From: JBAXPV01 sp037132075
GTDB lineage: Bacteria > Bacteroidota > Bacteroidia > Bacteroidales > CAIXZF01
DNA length: 55,334 nucleotides
Assembly (NCBI GenBank): GCA_037132075.1
Contig: JBAXPV010000026.1
Location: 1-55,334 of the forward strand
Reading direction: 5' to 3'
Of the stretch, positions 40,959-49,470 are shown in pieces. A program made the position numbers and the translations under genes. Each line of letters starts with the position of its first letter. Positions within the stretch are counted from its first letter, which is position 1. The notes under the pieces are model-generated. The model saw only the letters and a program-made list of their open reading frames with translations, was not told the origin of the DNA and did no database searches.

Positions 40959-41912
40959 TTAGAAAATAGCTTCAACTATACTCCTGATATTGTCAGCTTT
41001 ACTCATTGTAAAATAATGAATAACAGGAACTTCCTTTTCCTTAAGTTCACGAGATTGCTGTATGGCCCATTCAACGCCAACTTGCCTGACAGCCTGGTTG
41101 TCTTTGCAGTGCATTACAGCTTTAACGAGGTCATCAGGGATATCAATATGAAATGTGGAGGGTAAGGTCGTTAACTGGCCCTTGGTAGAAATGGGTTTAA
41201 TCCCGGGAATAATGGGAACGGTGATCCCTTCTTCCCTGCACAGCCTCACAAATTCGAAATACTTAGAGTTGTCAAAGAACATCTGTGTGACGATATATTC
41301 AGCGCCTGCCTCTATCTTTTGTTTAAGAAACATCAGGTCCGTGATCATATTTGGAGCTTCGAAATGTTTCTCAGGATAACCCGCCACGCCTACAGAGAAG
41401 TTGGTGGGGGTGTGGTTCTCCAAGGATTCGTCGATATAGATTCCCGCATTCATCTCCATGATCTGTTTCACCAGGTCAACAGCATAAGCATGGCCATCTT
41501 TTTCGGCTCTGAATGACTTTTCATTTTTCAGGTTGTCACCACGGATCACCAGGAGGTTGTCAATACCAAGGAAGTTAAGGTCAATAAGACCATTTTCTGT
41601 CTCTTCCCTGGTAAATCCACCGCAAATGATATGCGGGATCACATCGACGCCATATTTATATTTAATGGCGGCAGAGATACCTACAGTACCGGGCCTTTTG
41701 CGCACTACTCTTCTTTCCAAAAGGCCATCGGGCCGTTTTTTATCTACGATTTCTTCGCGGTGATAAGTGACTTCAATAAAGGCCGGATTGAATTTTACCA
41801 ATGGATCGATAATGGAATATATCGAATTGATATGTTCCCCTTTCAAAGGGGGTAGGATCTCAAAAGAGAAAATCGTCCCGGTGGATTGTTTTATATGTTC
41901 TATAACTTTCAT
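40959..41912 (-). CDS. metF: Methylenetetrahydrofolate reductase
   Basis: This 317-aa flavoenzyme reduces 5,10-methylene-THF to 5-methyl-THF, the methyl donor for MetH. SFEILPPLKGEHINSIY (with the catalytic Glu), FIEVTYHREE, PHIICGGFTREETENGL, DNLLVIRGDN and FSVGVAGYPEKHFEAPN are characteristic. The ATG at 41912 overlaps the metH stop by 4 bp (ATGA), so metH and metF are coupled. The longer frame would add 12 residues inside metH and is not used. Confidence 0.96.
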   Translation of the reverse strand: MKVIEHIKQSTGTIFSFEILPPLKGEHINSIYSIIDPLVKFNPAFIEVTYHREEIVDKKRPDGLLERRVVRKRPGTVGISAAIKYKYGVDVIPHIICGGFTREETENGLIDLNFLGIDNLLVIRGDNLKNEKSFRAEKDGHAYAVDLVKQIMEMNAGIYIDESLENHTPTNFSVGVAGYPEKHFEAPNMITDLMFLKQKIEAGAEYIVTQMFFDNSKYFEFVRLCREEGITVPIIPGIKPISTKGQLTTLPSTFHIDIPDDLVKAVMHCKDNQAVRQVGVEWAIQQSRELKEKEVPVIHYFTMSKADNIRSIVEAIF

Positions 41913-44900
41913 TCGGCAGGGGTGTAATTTAAATAAGGGTTGAGCCATTTCTCAGCTTGCTCAAGGCTACAGTCTTTTCGCCTGGCATAGTCAATAAGCT
42001 GATCTTTCCCGATGCGGCCCACATTAAAATACTGCGACAGTGGATGGACAAAGTAAAAACCACTGACAGAGGCAGCTGGGTACATGGCATAATTTTCAGT
42101 TAATTGGATCCCGGTAGTTTTGCTTACGTCTAACATCCGAAAAAGTTCCTCTTTTTCTGAATGTTCCGGGCATGCCGGGTATCCGGGTGCCGGCCGGATG
42201 CCTAAATATTCTTCACGAATCATCGAGGCAACCTCGAGATTTTCGTCCGGGGCATAAGCCCAGAACTCTTTACGAACCCTATGGTGCAGGTTTTCTGCAA
42301 AGGCTTCTGCAAGCCTGTCACTTAGGATTTTTATCATGATGATGCCGTAGTCGTCGAGTTTGTCTTCATACTCTTTTACCGCAGCTTCCAGACCCAGGCC
42401 GGCAGTGACGGCAAAGGCTCCGAAATAATCGGTCTTTCCGCTATCAGCCGGGGCCACGAAATCGGCCAGGCAGAGGTTGGCCACATTGCCTTCCCTTGTC
42501 TGCTGATTCCGTAAAAACCGGAACTCTGCACGCGTTTCTTTTTTGTCTTCATCCTGGTATACCCGGATGTCATCTCCCACCGCATTGGCAGGAAAAATTC
42601 CGAATACGCCTTTGGCTTTCACAAGTTTGCGGTCGATGATCTCTTTTAGCATCTCCTGACCATCGTCAAATAGTTTTTTAGCTTCCTCCCCTTTCAATGG
42701 ATCACTGAAAATAGCCGGGTATTTTCCTGGAATTCGCCAGGCATGAAAGAAAAAGGTCCAGTCGATATATTTACTGAGGGTCTCAAGATCATAGTCCTCA
42801 AAAACTTTTAATCCCACAAATGCAGGAGTGGCAAGGCTTTCGTTGGGCCAGTCGAGACGAAGCCGGTTCTGCCGGGCTTGTTCTAGCGTGACATATTCAT
42901 CTGTTGAGCGCTCCCCGGCATGTTTCGCCCTGACAGCTTCATATTTTTTATTGTTGGCCTCAAGGAAAGCCGTTTTCTGTTCATTGGAGAGTAAGGCTGA
43001 AACGACGCCCACTGCACGGGAAGCGTCTTTCACATGAATCACCCCATGAGGGTAGTTGGGCTGTATCTTTACTGCTGTATGGATTTCAGAAGTGGTCGCT
43101 CCGCCAATCATAATCGGAATGCTGAGCCCTTCTCGTTTCATCTCTTTGGCTACATGAACCATCTCGTCAAGCGAGGGAGTGATCAGACCACTCAGCCCGA
43201 TGACATCCACTTGTTGTGCTATTGCTTCCCTGATGATCCGTTCTGTAGGAACCATGACCCCGAGGTCGATAATTTCGTAGTTGTTACAAGCCAGCACCAC
43301 CCCGACGATATTTTTCCCGATATCATGGACATCCCCTTTCACCGTGGCCATAAGTACACGACCGGCTGTTTGACGTTCACCTTTGAGTTTCTCTGCCTCA
43401 AGGTAAGGGGTTAGATATGCGACCGCTTTCTTCATCACCCGGGCACTTTTTACCACTTGGGGTAAAAACATCTTCCCTGCACTGAAAAGGTCACCCACCC
43501 GATTCATCCCATCCATCAACGGGCCTTCGATGATCCTCAGTGTCAGGTCGAAATGCGGACGGGCTTCTTCCAGGTCTTGTTCAATATAATCTGTGATGCC
43601 ACGGATCAGGGCATAAGAAAGTCGTTCCTGGACAGATTCGTTCCGCCATTCATCGATGACTTCTTCTTTTTTCTCCCCGCTGCCTTTGTGTTGCTCAGCA
43701 TAGGTGATCAGCCTTTCTGTCCCGTCCTTCCGGCGGTTAAGGATCACATCTTCCACCAACTGCAGGAGGTCATGCGGGATGTCGTCATATACCGCCAGCT
43801 GGCCAGCGTTGACGATGCCCATATCCAGGCCGGCCTGGATGGCGTGGAAAAGAAAGACAGAATGCATTGCCTCCCGAACATGGTCATTCCCCCGGAAAGA
43901 GAAACTTAAGTTGCTGATTCCCCCGCTGACCTTGGCATGAGGCAGGTTTTCCTTGATCCACCGACAAGCACGGATGAAATCGACTGCATAATTGTTGTGC
44001 TCATCCATGCCTGTGGCAATGGTGAGGATATTCGGGTCGAAAATGATGTCCTGGGCTGGGAAATGGACTTGCTCAGTCAATATCTTATAGGATCTCTCGG
44101 CTATCTCAATTCTGCGGTCATAGGTGCTGGCCTGGCCTTCTTCATCAAAAGCCATAATGATCACTGCCGCACCGTAGTTCCTGACTTTCCTGGCATGTTC
44201 GATAAAAGCAGCTTCGCCTTCTTTAAGGCTGATGGAATTTACGATGGCTTTGCCCTGGACACACTTTAAACCGGCTTCGATGACGCTCCATTTGGACGAA
44301 TCGATCATCATGGGTACCCGGGCAATGTCGGGTTCTGCAGCCAGAAGGTTCAGAAAACGTGGCATCACCGTCTCAGCATCCAGCATGGCATCATCCATAT
44401 TGATGTCGATGACCTGGGCACCATTCTCTACCTGCTGACGGGCGACACTCAGCGCCTCTTCATAATTTCCTTCATAGATAAGGCGGGAGAATTTCTTGGA
44501 ACCAGCAACATTGGTCCGTTCCCCGATATTGATAAAGTTAGATCCCGGAAAGACCGTCAGGGGTTCGAGGCCGCTGATGCGCATCCGTGGGTTCAAGCTT
44601 GGGATTTGGCGCGGACTGGTTGTAGCAGCCAGTTCAGCAAATTTACGTATGTGGTCGGGTGTGGTCCCGCAACATCCTCCGATGATATTGATAAAGCCAT
44701 GGTCAAGGAAATCTTTGACATGAGCGCCCATGCTTTCAGGTGTCTCATCATAACCGCCAAATTGATTGGGCAGGCCGGCATTGGGATAGATGCTCACATA
44801 AAATGGGGCTTTGTCAGAGAGTTCTTCAACAAAAGGCCTCAGTTCTTTGGCGCCAAGGGCGCAGTTCAGGCCGATGGTCAGTAGTTCTATATGGCTTACC

Positions 44901-45595
44901 GAATTCAGGAAAGCTTCGAGCGTCTGTCCGCTAAGCGTCCGGCCACTGGCATCGGTGATGGTCCCGGAAACCATGAGTGGCAGTCGTTTCCCACGGGTTT
45001 TGAAGAGCTCTTCAGCGGCAAATAATGCTGCTTTGGCATTAAGGGTGTCAAAGACAGTTTCGATGAGGATCATGTCAACCCCGCCATCCATCAGCGCTTC
45101 CATTTGCTCATAATAGGCAGCCGACAAGGCCTCATAACTGATGGCCCGGAACCCGGGGTCATTAACGTCGGGTGACATCGATGCAGTTTTGTTGGTGGGT
45201 CCGGCAGCTCCGGCCACAAAGCGAGGCTTGTCAGGGTTTTCGGCTGTAAACCTATCGGCGACTTCCCTGGCAATGCGGGCTGCACTCAGGTTGATTTCTC
45301 TAACCATTGACTCCAGTGCATAATCTGCCTGGGAGATGCTGTTGGCATTGAAAGTGTTGGTCTCAATAATGTCAGCACCTGCTTTCAGGTATTCTGCATG
45401 GATGGCTGAAATGATGTCAGGACGGGTGATACAGAGGAGGTCATTGTTTCCACGGAGGTCACGATCGAAGTCGGCAAAACGTTCCCCCCGAAAGTCCGTT
45501 TCCTCCAGCTTATAACGCTGGATCATGGTGCCCATGGCGCCATCCAGGACCAAAACACGTTGGGAGATCTCGGTATATATAGATTTAGTAATCAA
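41909..45595 (-). CDS. metH: Cobalamin-dependent methionine synthase
   Basis: This ~1228-aa enzyme transfers the methyl group of 5-methyl-THF to homocysteine through cobalamin. Domains in order: homocysteine-binding with Zn ligands (LNCALGAKEL and GGCCGTTPDH), pterin-binding (NIGERTNVAGSKKF), cap and cobalamin-binding with GDVHDIGKNIVG (the cobalt-ligand His), and the SAM-binding activation domain ending at GRIGKDQLIDYARRK. No ATG fits. The upstream TTG (45634) lies inside a -7 box, so the TTG at 45595 (ITKSIYTEISQRVLVLDG) is chosen. It heads a metH-metF operon divergent from ahcY. Confidence 0.95.
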   Translation of the reverse strand: MITKSIYTEISQRVLVLDGAMGTMIQRYKLEETDFRGERFADFDRDLRGNNDLLCITRPDIISAIHAEYLKAGADIIETNTFNANSISQADYALESMVREINLSAARIAREVADRFTAENPDKPRFVAGAAGPTNKTASMSPDVNDPGFRAISYEALSAAYYEQMEALMDGGVDMILIETVFDTLNAKAALFAAEELFKTRGKRLPLMVSGTITDASGRTLSGQTLEAFLNSVSHIELLTIGLNCALGAKELRPFVEELSDKAPFYVSIYPNAGLPNQFGGYDETPESMGAHVKDFLDHGFINIIGGCCGTTPDHIRKFAELAATTSPRQIPSLNPRMRISGLEPLTVFPGSNFINIGERTNVAGSKKFSRLIYEGNYEEALSVARQQVENGAQVIDINMDDAMLDAETVMPRFLNLLAAEPDIARVPMMIDSSKWSVIEAGLKCVQGKAIVNSISLKEGEAAFIEHARKVRNYGAAVIIMAFDEEGQASTYDRRIEIAERSYKILTEQVHFPAQDIIFDPNILTIATGMDEHNNYAVDFIRACRWIKENLPHAKVSGGISNLSFSFRGNDHVREAMHSVFLFHAIQAGLDMGIVNAGQLAVYDDIPHDLLQLVEDVILNRRKDGTERLITYAEQHKGSGEKKEEVIDEWRNESVQERLSYALIRGITDYIEQDLEEARPHFDLTLRIIEGPLMDGMNRVGDLFSAGKMFLPQVVKSARVMKKAVAYLTPYLEAEKLKGERQTAGRVLMATVKGDVHDIGKNIVGVVLACNNYEIIDLGVMVPTERIIREAIAQQVDVIGLSGLITPSLDEMVHVAKEMKREGLSIPIMIGGATTSEIHTAVKIQPNYPHGVIHVKDASRAVGVVSALLSNEQKTAFLEANNKKYEAVRAKHAGERSTDEYVTLEQARQNRLRLDWPNESLATPAFVGLKVFEDYDLETLSKYIDWTFFFHAWRIPGKYPAIFSDPLKGEEAKKLFDDGQEMLKEIIDRKLVKAKGVFGIFPANAVGDDIRVYQDEDKKETRAEFRFLRNQQTREGNVANLCLADFVAPADSGKTDYFGAFAVTAGLGLEAAVKEYEDKLDDYGIIMIKILSDRLAEAFAENLHHRVRKEFWAYAPDENLEVASMIREEYLGIRPAPGYPACPEHSEKEELFRMLDVSKTTGIQLTENYAMYPAASVSGFYFVHPLSQYFNVGRIGKDQLIDYARRKDCSLEQAEKWLNPYLNYTPAE

Positions 45596-45631
45596 AATCT
45601 TGAGTGGATTATTTATAAACTTTATAAACAG

Positions 45632-45639
45632 CAAAAGTA
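45632..45639 (-). promoter_or_regulatory. -7 box for metH-metF (TACTTTTG)
   Basis: On the minus strand TACTTTTG is an exact -7 match, 37 nt upstream of the TTG start at 45595. No cobalamin or SAM riboswitch fits in the short leader. Confidence 0.5.
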
Positions 45640-45655
45640 ATTCATTTTAATTTCT

Positions 45656-45663
45656 TACCTTTG
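45656..45663 (+). promoter_or_regulatory. -7 box for ahcY (TACCTTTG)
   Basis: TACCTTTG matches the consensus and lies 39 nt before the ahcY ATG. Together with the minus-strand box at 45632-45639 it makes a compact divergent promoter for the methionine cycle. Confidence 0.55.
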
Positions 45664-45701
45664 CAGTCCTGAAAATTTAACCCTAAAAAAGCTTTTTTCT
45701 A

Positions 45702-47123
45702 ATGGAAAACACCTTGATTGACAGTCAACTACAATACAAAGTTAAAGATATTTCTTTAGCAGAATACGGAAGAAAAGAAATTGAGATCGCGGAAATGGAA
45801 ATGCCCGGTCTCATGTCGATCCGTAACAAATATTCTGCCTCAAAACCGCTGAAAGGCGCTCGTATCTCAGGTTCCCTTCACATGACTATTCAAACGGCTG
45901 TCCTGATCGAAACCCTCGTGGAACTGGGTGCCGATGTCAGGTGGGCCAGTTGTAATATTTTCTCAACCCAGGATCATGCTGCCGCCGCTATTGCTGCTAC
46001 CGGTATCCCTGTCTTTGCCTGGAAAGGCGAGACACTCGACGAATATTGGTGGTGTACATTACAGGCACTCTGTTTCCCTGGCGGAAAGGGTCCACAGCTC
46101 ATCGTTGATGACGGTGGCGATGCTACCCTGATGATCCACAAAGGATTCCAGGCCGAGAAAAATCCTGATTTACTGAATGTGGCTACAAATAATGTAGAAG
46201 AAGCTGCTTTCATGAATCAACTCAAAGAGGCTTTTGTTGAAGACAATCAGCGTTGGCACAGGGCTGTCGCCGAGTGGAAAGGTGTTTCTGAAGAGACAAC
46301 CACAGGAGTGCACCGCTTGTACCAGATGAAAGAAAAAGGAGAACTGCTGGTTCCTGCAATCAATGTTAATGACAGCGTCACCAAATCAAAATTTGACAAC
46401 CTTTACGGTTGCCGCGAATCCCTGGCAGATGGCATCAAGCGTGCTACTGACGTGATGATCGCAGGGAAAGTAGTTGTTGTAGCTGGTTACGGCGATGTTG
46501 GAAAAGGCTGTGCCCATTCCATGCGTACCTATGGTGCCCGCGTCATCGTGACAGAGATCGACCCGATCTGTGCCCTGCAGGCTGCTATGGAAGGCTTCCA
46601 GGTCAGCACCATGGAAGATGCATTGTCTGAAGGGAATATCTATGTCACCACAACCGGCAACAAAGATGTCATCACCCTGGAGCATTTGAAAAAAATGAAG
46701 GATCAGGCGATCGTTTGCAACATTGGCCATTTCGACAATGAGATCCAGGTGGAGCAATTGTACAACATGCCTGGTATCCAGCATGTCAACATCAAACCAC
46801 AGGTTGACAAATATATTTTCCCTGAGGGTCATTGCATTTATTTATTGGCTGAAGGCCGCCTGGTCAACCTCGGCTGTGCCACTGGACATCCTTCTTTCGT
46901 GATGAGTAATTCATTCACAAACCAAACACTGGCGCAACTCGACCTTTGGAAAAATTCTTATGAAGTAGACGTATATCGTTTATCAAAAGAGCTTGACGAA
47001 GAAGTCGCCCGCTTACACCTTGAGCAATTGGGTGTCAAATTAACCATCTTGACTGACGACCAGTCAGCGTACCTGGGGATCTCGAAAAATGGTCCTTACA
47101 AACCGGAGCATTACCGGTACTAA
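45702..47123 (+). CDS. ahcY: Adenosylhomocysteinase
   Basis: This 473-aa NAD-dependent enzyme cleaves S-adenosylhomocysteine to adenosine and homocysteine, the substrate of MetH encoded divergently. ISGSLHMTIQTAVLIETL, the substrate-binding NIFSTQDHAAAAIA, the NAD-binding VAGYGDVGKGCAHSMRTYGARVIVTE region, and the C-terminal NGPYKPEHYRY tail that reaches the neighbouring subunit are present. Length is normal with the ~40-residue insertion typical of the longer class. An inverted repeat follows at 47128-47203. Confidence 0.97.
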   Translation: MENTLIDSQLQYKVKDISLAEYGRKEIEIAEMEMPGLMSIRNKYSASKPLKGARISGSLHMTIQTAVLIETLVELGADVRWASCNIFSTQDHAAAAIAATGIPVFAWKGETLDEYWWCTLQALCFPGGKGPQLIVDDGGDATLMIHKGFQAEKNPDLLNVATNNVEEAAFMNQLKEAFVEDNQRWHRAVAEWKGVSEETTTGVHRLYQMKEKGELLVPAINVNDSVTKSKFDNLYGCRESLADGIKRATDVMIAGKVVVVAGYGDVGKGCAHSMRTYGARVIVTEIDPICALQAAMEGFQVSTMEDALSEGNIYVTTTGNKDVITLEHLKKMKDQAIVCNIGHFDNEIQVEQLYNMPGIQHVNIKPQVDKYIFPEGHCIYLLAEGRLVNLGCATGHPSFVMSNSFTNQTLAQLDLWKNSYEVDVYRLSKELDEEVARLHLEQLGVKLTILTDDQSAYLGISKNGPYKPEHYRY

Positions 47124-47127
47124 AAGG

Positions 47128-47203
47128 ATGAAGGATGATATATAAAGGATGAGCAGTACCGATTGCTATCCCCTTCGTTCATCCTTCATATATCATCCTT
47201 CAT
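47128..47203. terminator. Long inverted repeat between convergent genes
   Basis: Arm 47128-47152 pairs with 47179-47203 with few mismatches (the inner 22-nt stretches differ at one position). Both arms are made of AAGGATGA-type words. The hairpin sits directly after the ahcY stop and before the end of the convergent lipoprotein gene, so it can terminate both; there is no strong T run. Confidence 0.65.
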
Positions 47204-47205
47204 AC

Positions 47206-47661
47206 TTAATTATAAATATGGAGCGTATTCCCGTCATATGCAGTTTGATATTGTTTTAACGGCAGCGTGGCCGGTCCTTTGAAGGGCTGGCCATCTGTCA
47301 ATATAAAGCGTGAGCCACACAATGAATCGATGCCGGTGACGCTGGATTTTTCAACCTGAACCCTGGCGTTGATCATATCAGGATCGTATGGACAGATCCG
47401 CTCGTAGGCTTTGAATTCATCCTGGGAAAGCTTGTATACAATGATCCCGCGACTGGGAGCATCAGCAGTGAGATAGACCCATCCGCCGACTACATTGAGT
47501 TGAGAGTACATGGTCGAATTCGGGTCAATGAAAATATTTATAGGAACGTAGGGGATTTTGGCGTAAGCGGATTTGTCGTTGCATGAGGAAAAAAACAAGA
47601 TACTCCCGAAGAAAAACAGGGAGATTGTTGTGAAAATTCTATGTGATTGTGTTCCTGGCAT
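47206..47661 (-). CDS. Lipoprotein with ligand-poor Rieske-like domain
   Basis: This 151-aa protein has a signal peptide with lipobox FFSSC (Cys27). Residues ~50-150 follow the Rieske 2Fe2S pattern: YERICPYDPD in place of the first C-x-H box, DSLCGSRFILTDGQPFKGPATLPL in place of CPCHGS-x-F...GPA..PL, and an ending ..LHIYN. Of the four cluster ligands only Cys90 is in place; His is Tyr92, and the second Cys/His pair reads Asp112 and Cys115. A normal 2Fe2S cluster is therefore unlikely. The ATG at 47661 is used because it gives a standard signal peptide; the frame upstream is shadow sequence. Confidence 0.75.
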   Translation of the reverse strand: MPGTQSHRIFTTISLFFFGSILFFSSCNDKSAYAKIPYVPINIFIDPNSTMYSQLNVVGGWVYLTADAPSRGIIVYKLSQDEFKAYERICPYDPDMINARVQVEKSSVTGIDSLCGSRFILTDGQPFKGPATLPLKQYQTAYDGNTLHIYN

Positions 47662-47684
47662 AAAGGTGTAGTAAAAACTTGGTA

Positions 47685-47692
47685 CAAAAGTA
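47685..47692 (-). promoter_or_regulatory. -7 box for Rieske-like lipoprotein gene (TACTTTTG)
   Basis: On the minus strand TACTTTTG lies 24 nt upstream of the ATG at 47661, which supports this start over the far upstream one. Confidence 0.5.
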
Positions 47693-47780
47693 ATTAATAA
47701 ACAATTGTTTCGTGAAAACTTCTTAGATAGTCTTAAGGAGGGATAAGTTTTGTATTGTATTTTCGTTGTCTTATACGGAA

Positions 47781-48071
47781 ATGAGAATAACCAAAATCTA
47801 TACCATAATTTTTCTTTTTCTGGCTTTAAGCCTGGCATCCTGTCGTGTCAATTCATATGATAGAAATATGAAAAAGATTGACGACACAAAAAAGGAGAAA
47901 GCCAAAGAAGTTCAGAAGCAATATGATGCGGCTATGGATCAACATATGAAGAACCAGTCGAAAGAGACCCGCAAGCATATGAAAGCCCATAACAAGGAAG
48001 GGAAAAAGAACAGGCTCAGGCTGTTTGGGAAGAAGGAGCGGATTGGCTGCGGGAAGAATCTGAATCAGTGA
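47781..48071 (+). CDS. Small basic lipoprotein
   Basis: This 96-aa protein has a signal peptide and lipobox (FLFLALSLASC) and a very basic, helical mature part rich in Lys, Asn and Met (DDTKKEKAKEVQKQYDAAMD, then KKNRLRLFGKKERIGCGK). The ATG at 47781 is used. It is divergent from the Rieske-like lipoprotein gene. I recognise this only as a type of small Lys-rich lipoprotein common in Bacteroidota; function unknown. Upstream TATTTTCG is one base from a -7 box. Confidence 0.65.
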   Translation: MRITKIYTIIFLFLALSLASCRVNSYDRNMKKIDDTKKEKAKEVQKQYDAAMDQHMKNQSKETRKHMKAHNKEGKKNRLRLFGKKERIGCGKNLNQ

Positions 48072-48192
48072 TAGGTTGGTATTTTTCACACAGAGTACAC
48101 AGAGAAATACGCACAGATTACACAGAAAAAGATTTACATTTTGTTTGATTGTCTTGGCCTAAGCGACGTCGTTGTGGGCCCTGAGCAGCGGC

Positions 48193-49332
48193 TTATATTC
48201 TCGTTTTCACCAGAGCAAACCGCTGCTTCAGCTTTAGAAAAGGCTTCTCCAGCAATTCATAGCTGATTACCGGGACAATCAGGGATAAGCTAATCGTCAG
48301 TCCGAAGAAAAGATAGATATTATTCCCATAGACCAGCATCACCTTTTTTATCACAATGGGAACGATGATATTGCCATACATATAAATTCCATAGGATACC
48401 TTTCCCAGGTATAGCAAGGGAATCCGCTTGCTGAACATCTTAGCACGGGCAGGGTTAAATAATAGATCCATCATGGGAAGGGCAAGCAATGCAATATAAA
48501 CCGGCCTTCGCATCACGCCCGTAAACATATTGAGAAAATCAGAGACATCATCGAAGGTGAGGATCACAAGCATGACCAGCATCAGTCCGGCGCTGATCCA
48601 TCCATTGAGTTTAAAAACAAATGGTTTTCTGATGTAGAATGCGGCCAGCATTCCACCCATCAGGATGACATCCATGCGGCTCAGGGTATGAAGGTAAAGC
48701 TCGTACCAGTTTCCCTGCATAAACATATAGGTATAGGATTTATAGGCCCAGCTTAGCAGGATGAGTCCAAAGATTGTGGGTATGAGTTTGCGATTGGGCA
48801 CGAAAGCGATGATGAGTGGCCAGACCAGGTAAAAATGTTCTTCAATGCAGATCGACCAGAAATGCGAAAAGGGATAGATCCATTCCTGGGTGTGGATGGT
48901 CTGAAAGTTATTGACCATCAGCAGGGTAGTTGTATAATTTGGGGGATTTGCCCCATTCCAGCGGATAAAGATAAATGCAAGCGCCACCAGGAAGAAATAC
49001 AGAGGCCAGATCCGCAGGCCACGCCTGATGTAGAAATGAGGAATGTTGATCTTTCCGAATCGTTCTTTTTCCATCACCAGCAGGTATGTGAGCAAATAGC
49101 CGCTGATAAAGAAAAAGACATCGACACCCAGGGGCATATTTTTGATGAGTTTCTCGAGGTGGTAGCCAAAAGGGGTCAGGGTCTTATAATCGCCGGTGCT
49201 CATAAATCCCGGAACGCCAAACCAGCCGTGCCATGCGGCATAGGCATGGTAAATGATGATGACAAAAGCGGCGAAGAATCGGATTACATCAAATTGCGGG
49301 AGATATAAACGTTCTGACTTGTTTTGTTCCAA
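48193..49332 (-). CDS. Acyltransferase family 3 membrane protein (OafA/YrhL-like)
   Basis: This 379-aa protein has about ten membrane helices and the acyltransferase-3 pattern: QFDVIRFFAAFVIIIYHAYA (His24-like catalytic His in the first helix), GVDVFFFISGYLLTYLL, and FYIRRGLRIWPLYFF. Members O-acylate cell-surface polysaccharides, usually with acetyl groups. No SGNH hydrolase domain is attached. No ATG fits; a TTG start at 49332 is supported by a -7 box 16 nt upstream (49349-49356). Neighbours give no hint of the acceptor. Confidence 0.92.
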   Translation of the reverse strand: MEQNKSERLYLPQFDVIRFFAAFVIIIYHAYAAWHGWFGVPGFMSTGDYKTLTPFGYHLEKLIKNMPLGVDVFFFISGYLLTYLLVMEKERFGKINIPHFYIRRGLRIWPLYFFLVALAFIFIRWNGANPPNYTTTLLMVNNFQTIHTQEWIYPFSHFWSICIEEHFYLVWPLIIAFVPNRKLIPTIFGLILLSWAYKSYTYMFMQGNWYELYLHTLSRMDVILMGGMLAAFYIRKPFVFKLNGWISAGLMLVMLVILTFDDVSDFLNMFTGVMRRPVYIALLALPMMDLLFNPARAKMFSKRIPLLYLGKVSYGIYMYGNIIVPIVIKKVMLVYGNNIYLFFGLTISLSLIVPVISYELLEKPFLKLKQRFALVKTRI

Positions 49333-49348
49333 AGAGAAAAGATTTGAG

Positions 49349-49356
49349 CAAAGCTA
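49349..49356 (-). promoter_or_regulatory. -7 box for acyltransferase gene (TAGCTTTG)
   Basis: TAGCTTTG on the minus strand fits TAnnTTTG and supports the TTG start at 49332 with a leader of about 10 nt. Confidence 0.5.
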
Positions 49357-49470
49357 AGAAAATCCGGAAAAACCAATGTTATTCCGGATTTTCAGTTAGA
49401 AGCTATAATTTTTATATCGAGTCGAAGGAAATCTAGCCGGAGTCATCCAGATGACCTGAAGGTGTCTTCC

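Noticed and set aside
45596..45701. SAM or cobalamin riboswitch in the metH/ahcY intergenic region
   Set aside because: Only about 106 bp separate the starts, both strands have -7 boxes inside it, and no B12-box or SAM-riboswitch-like conserved elements are visible.
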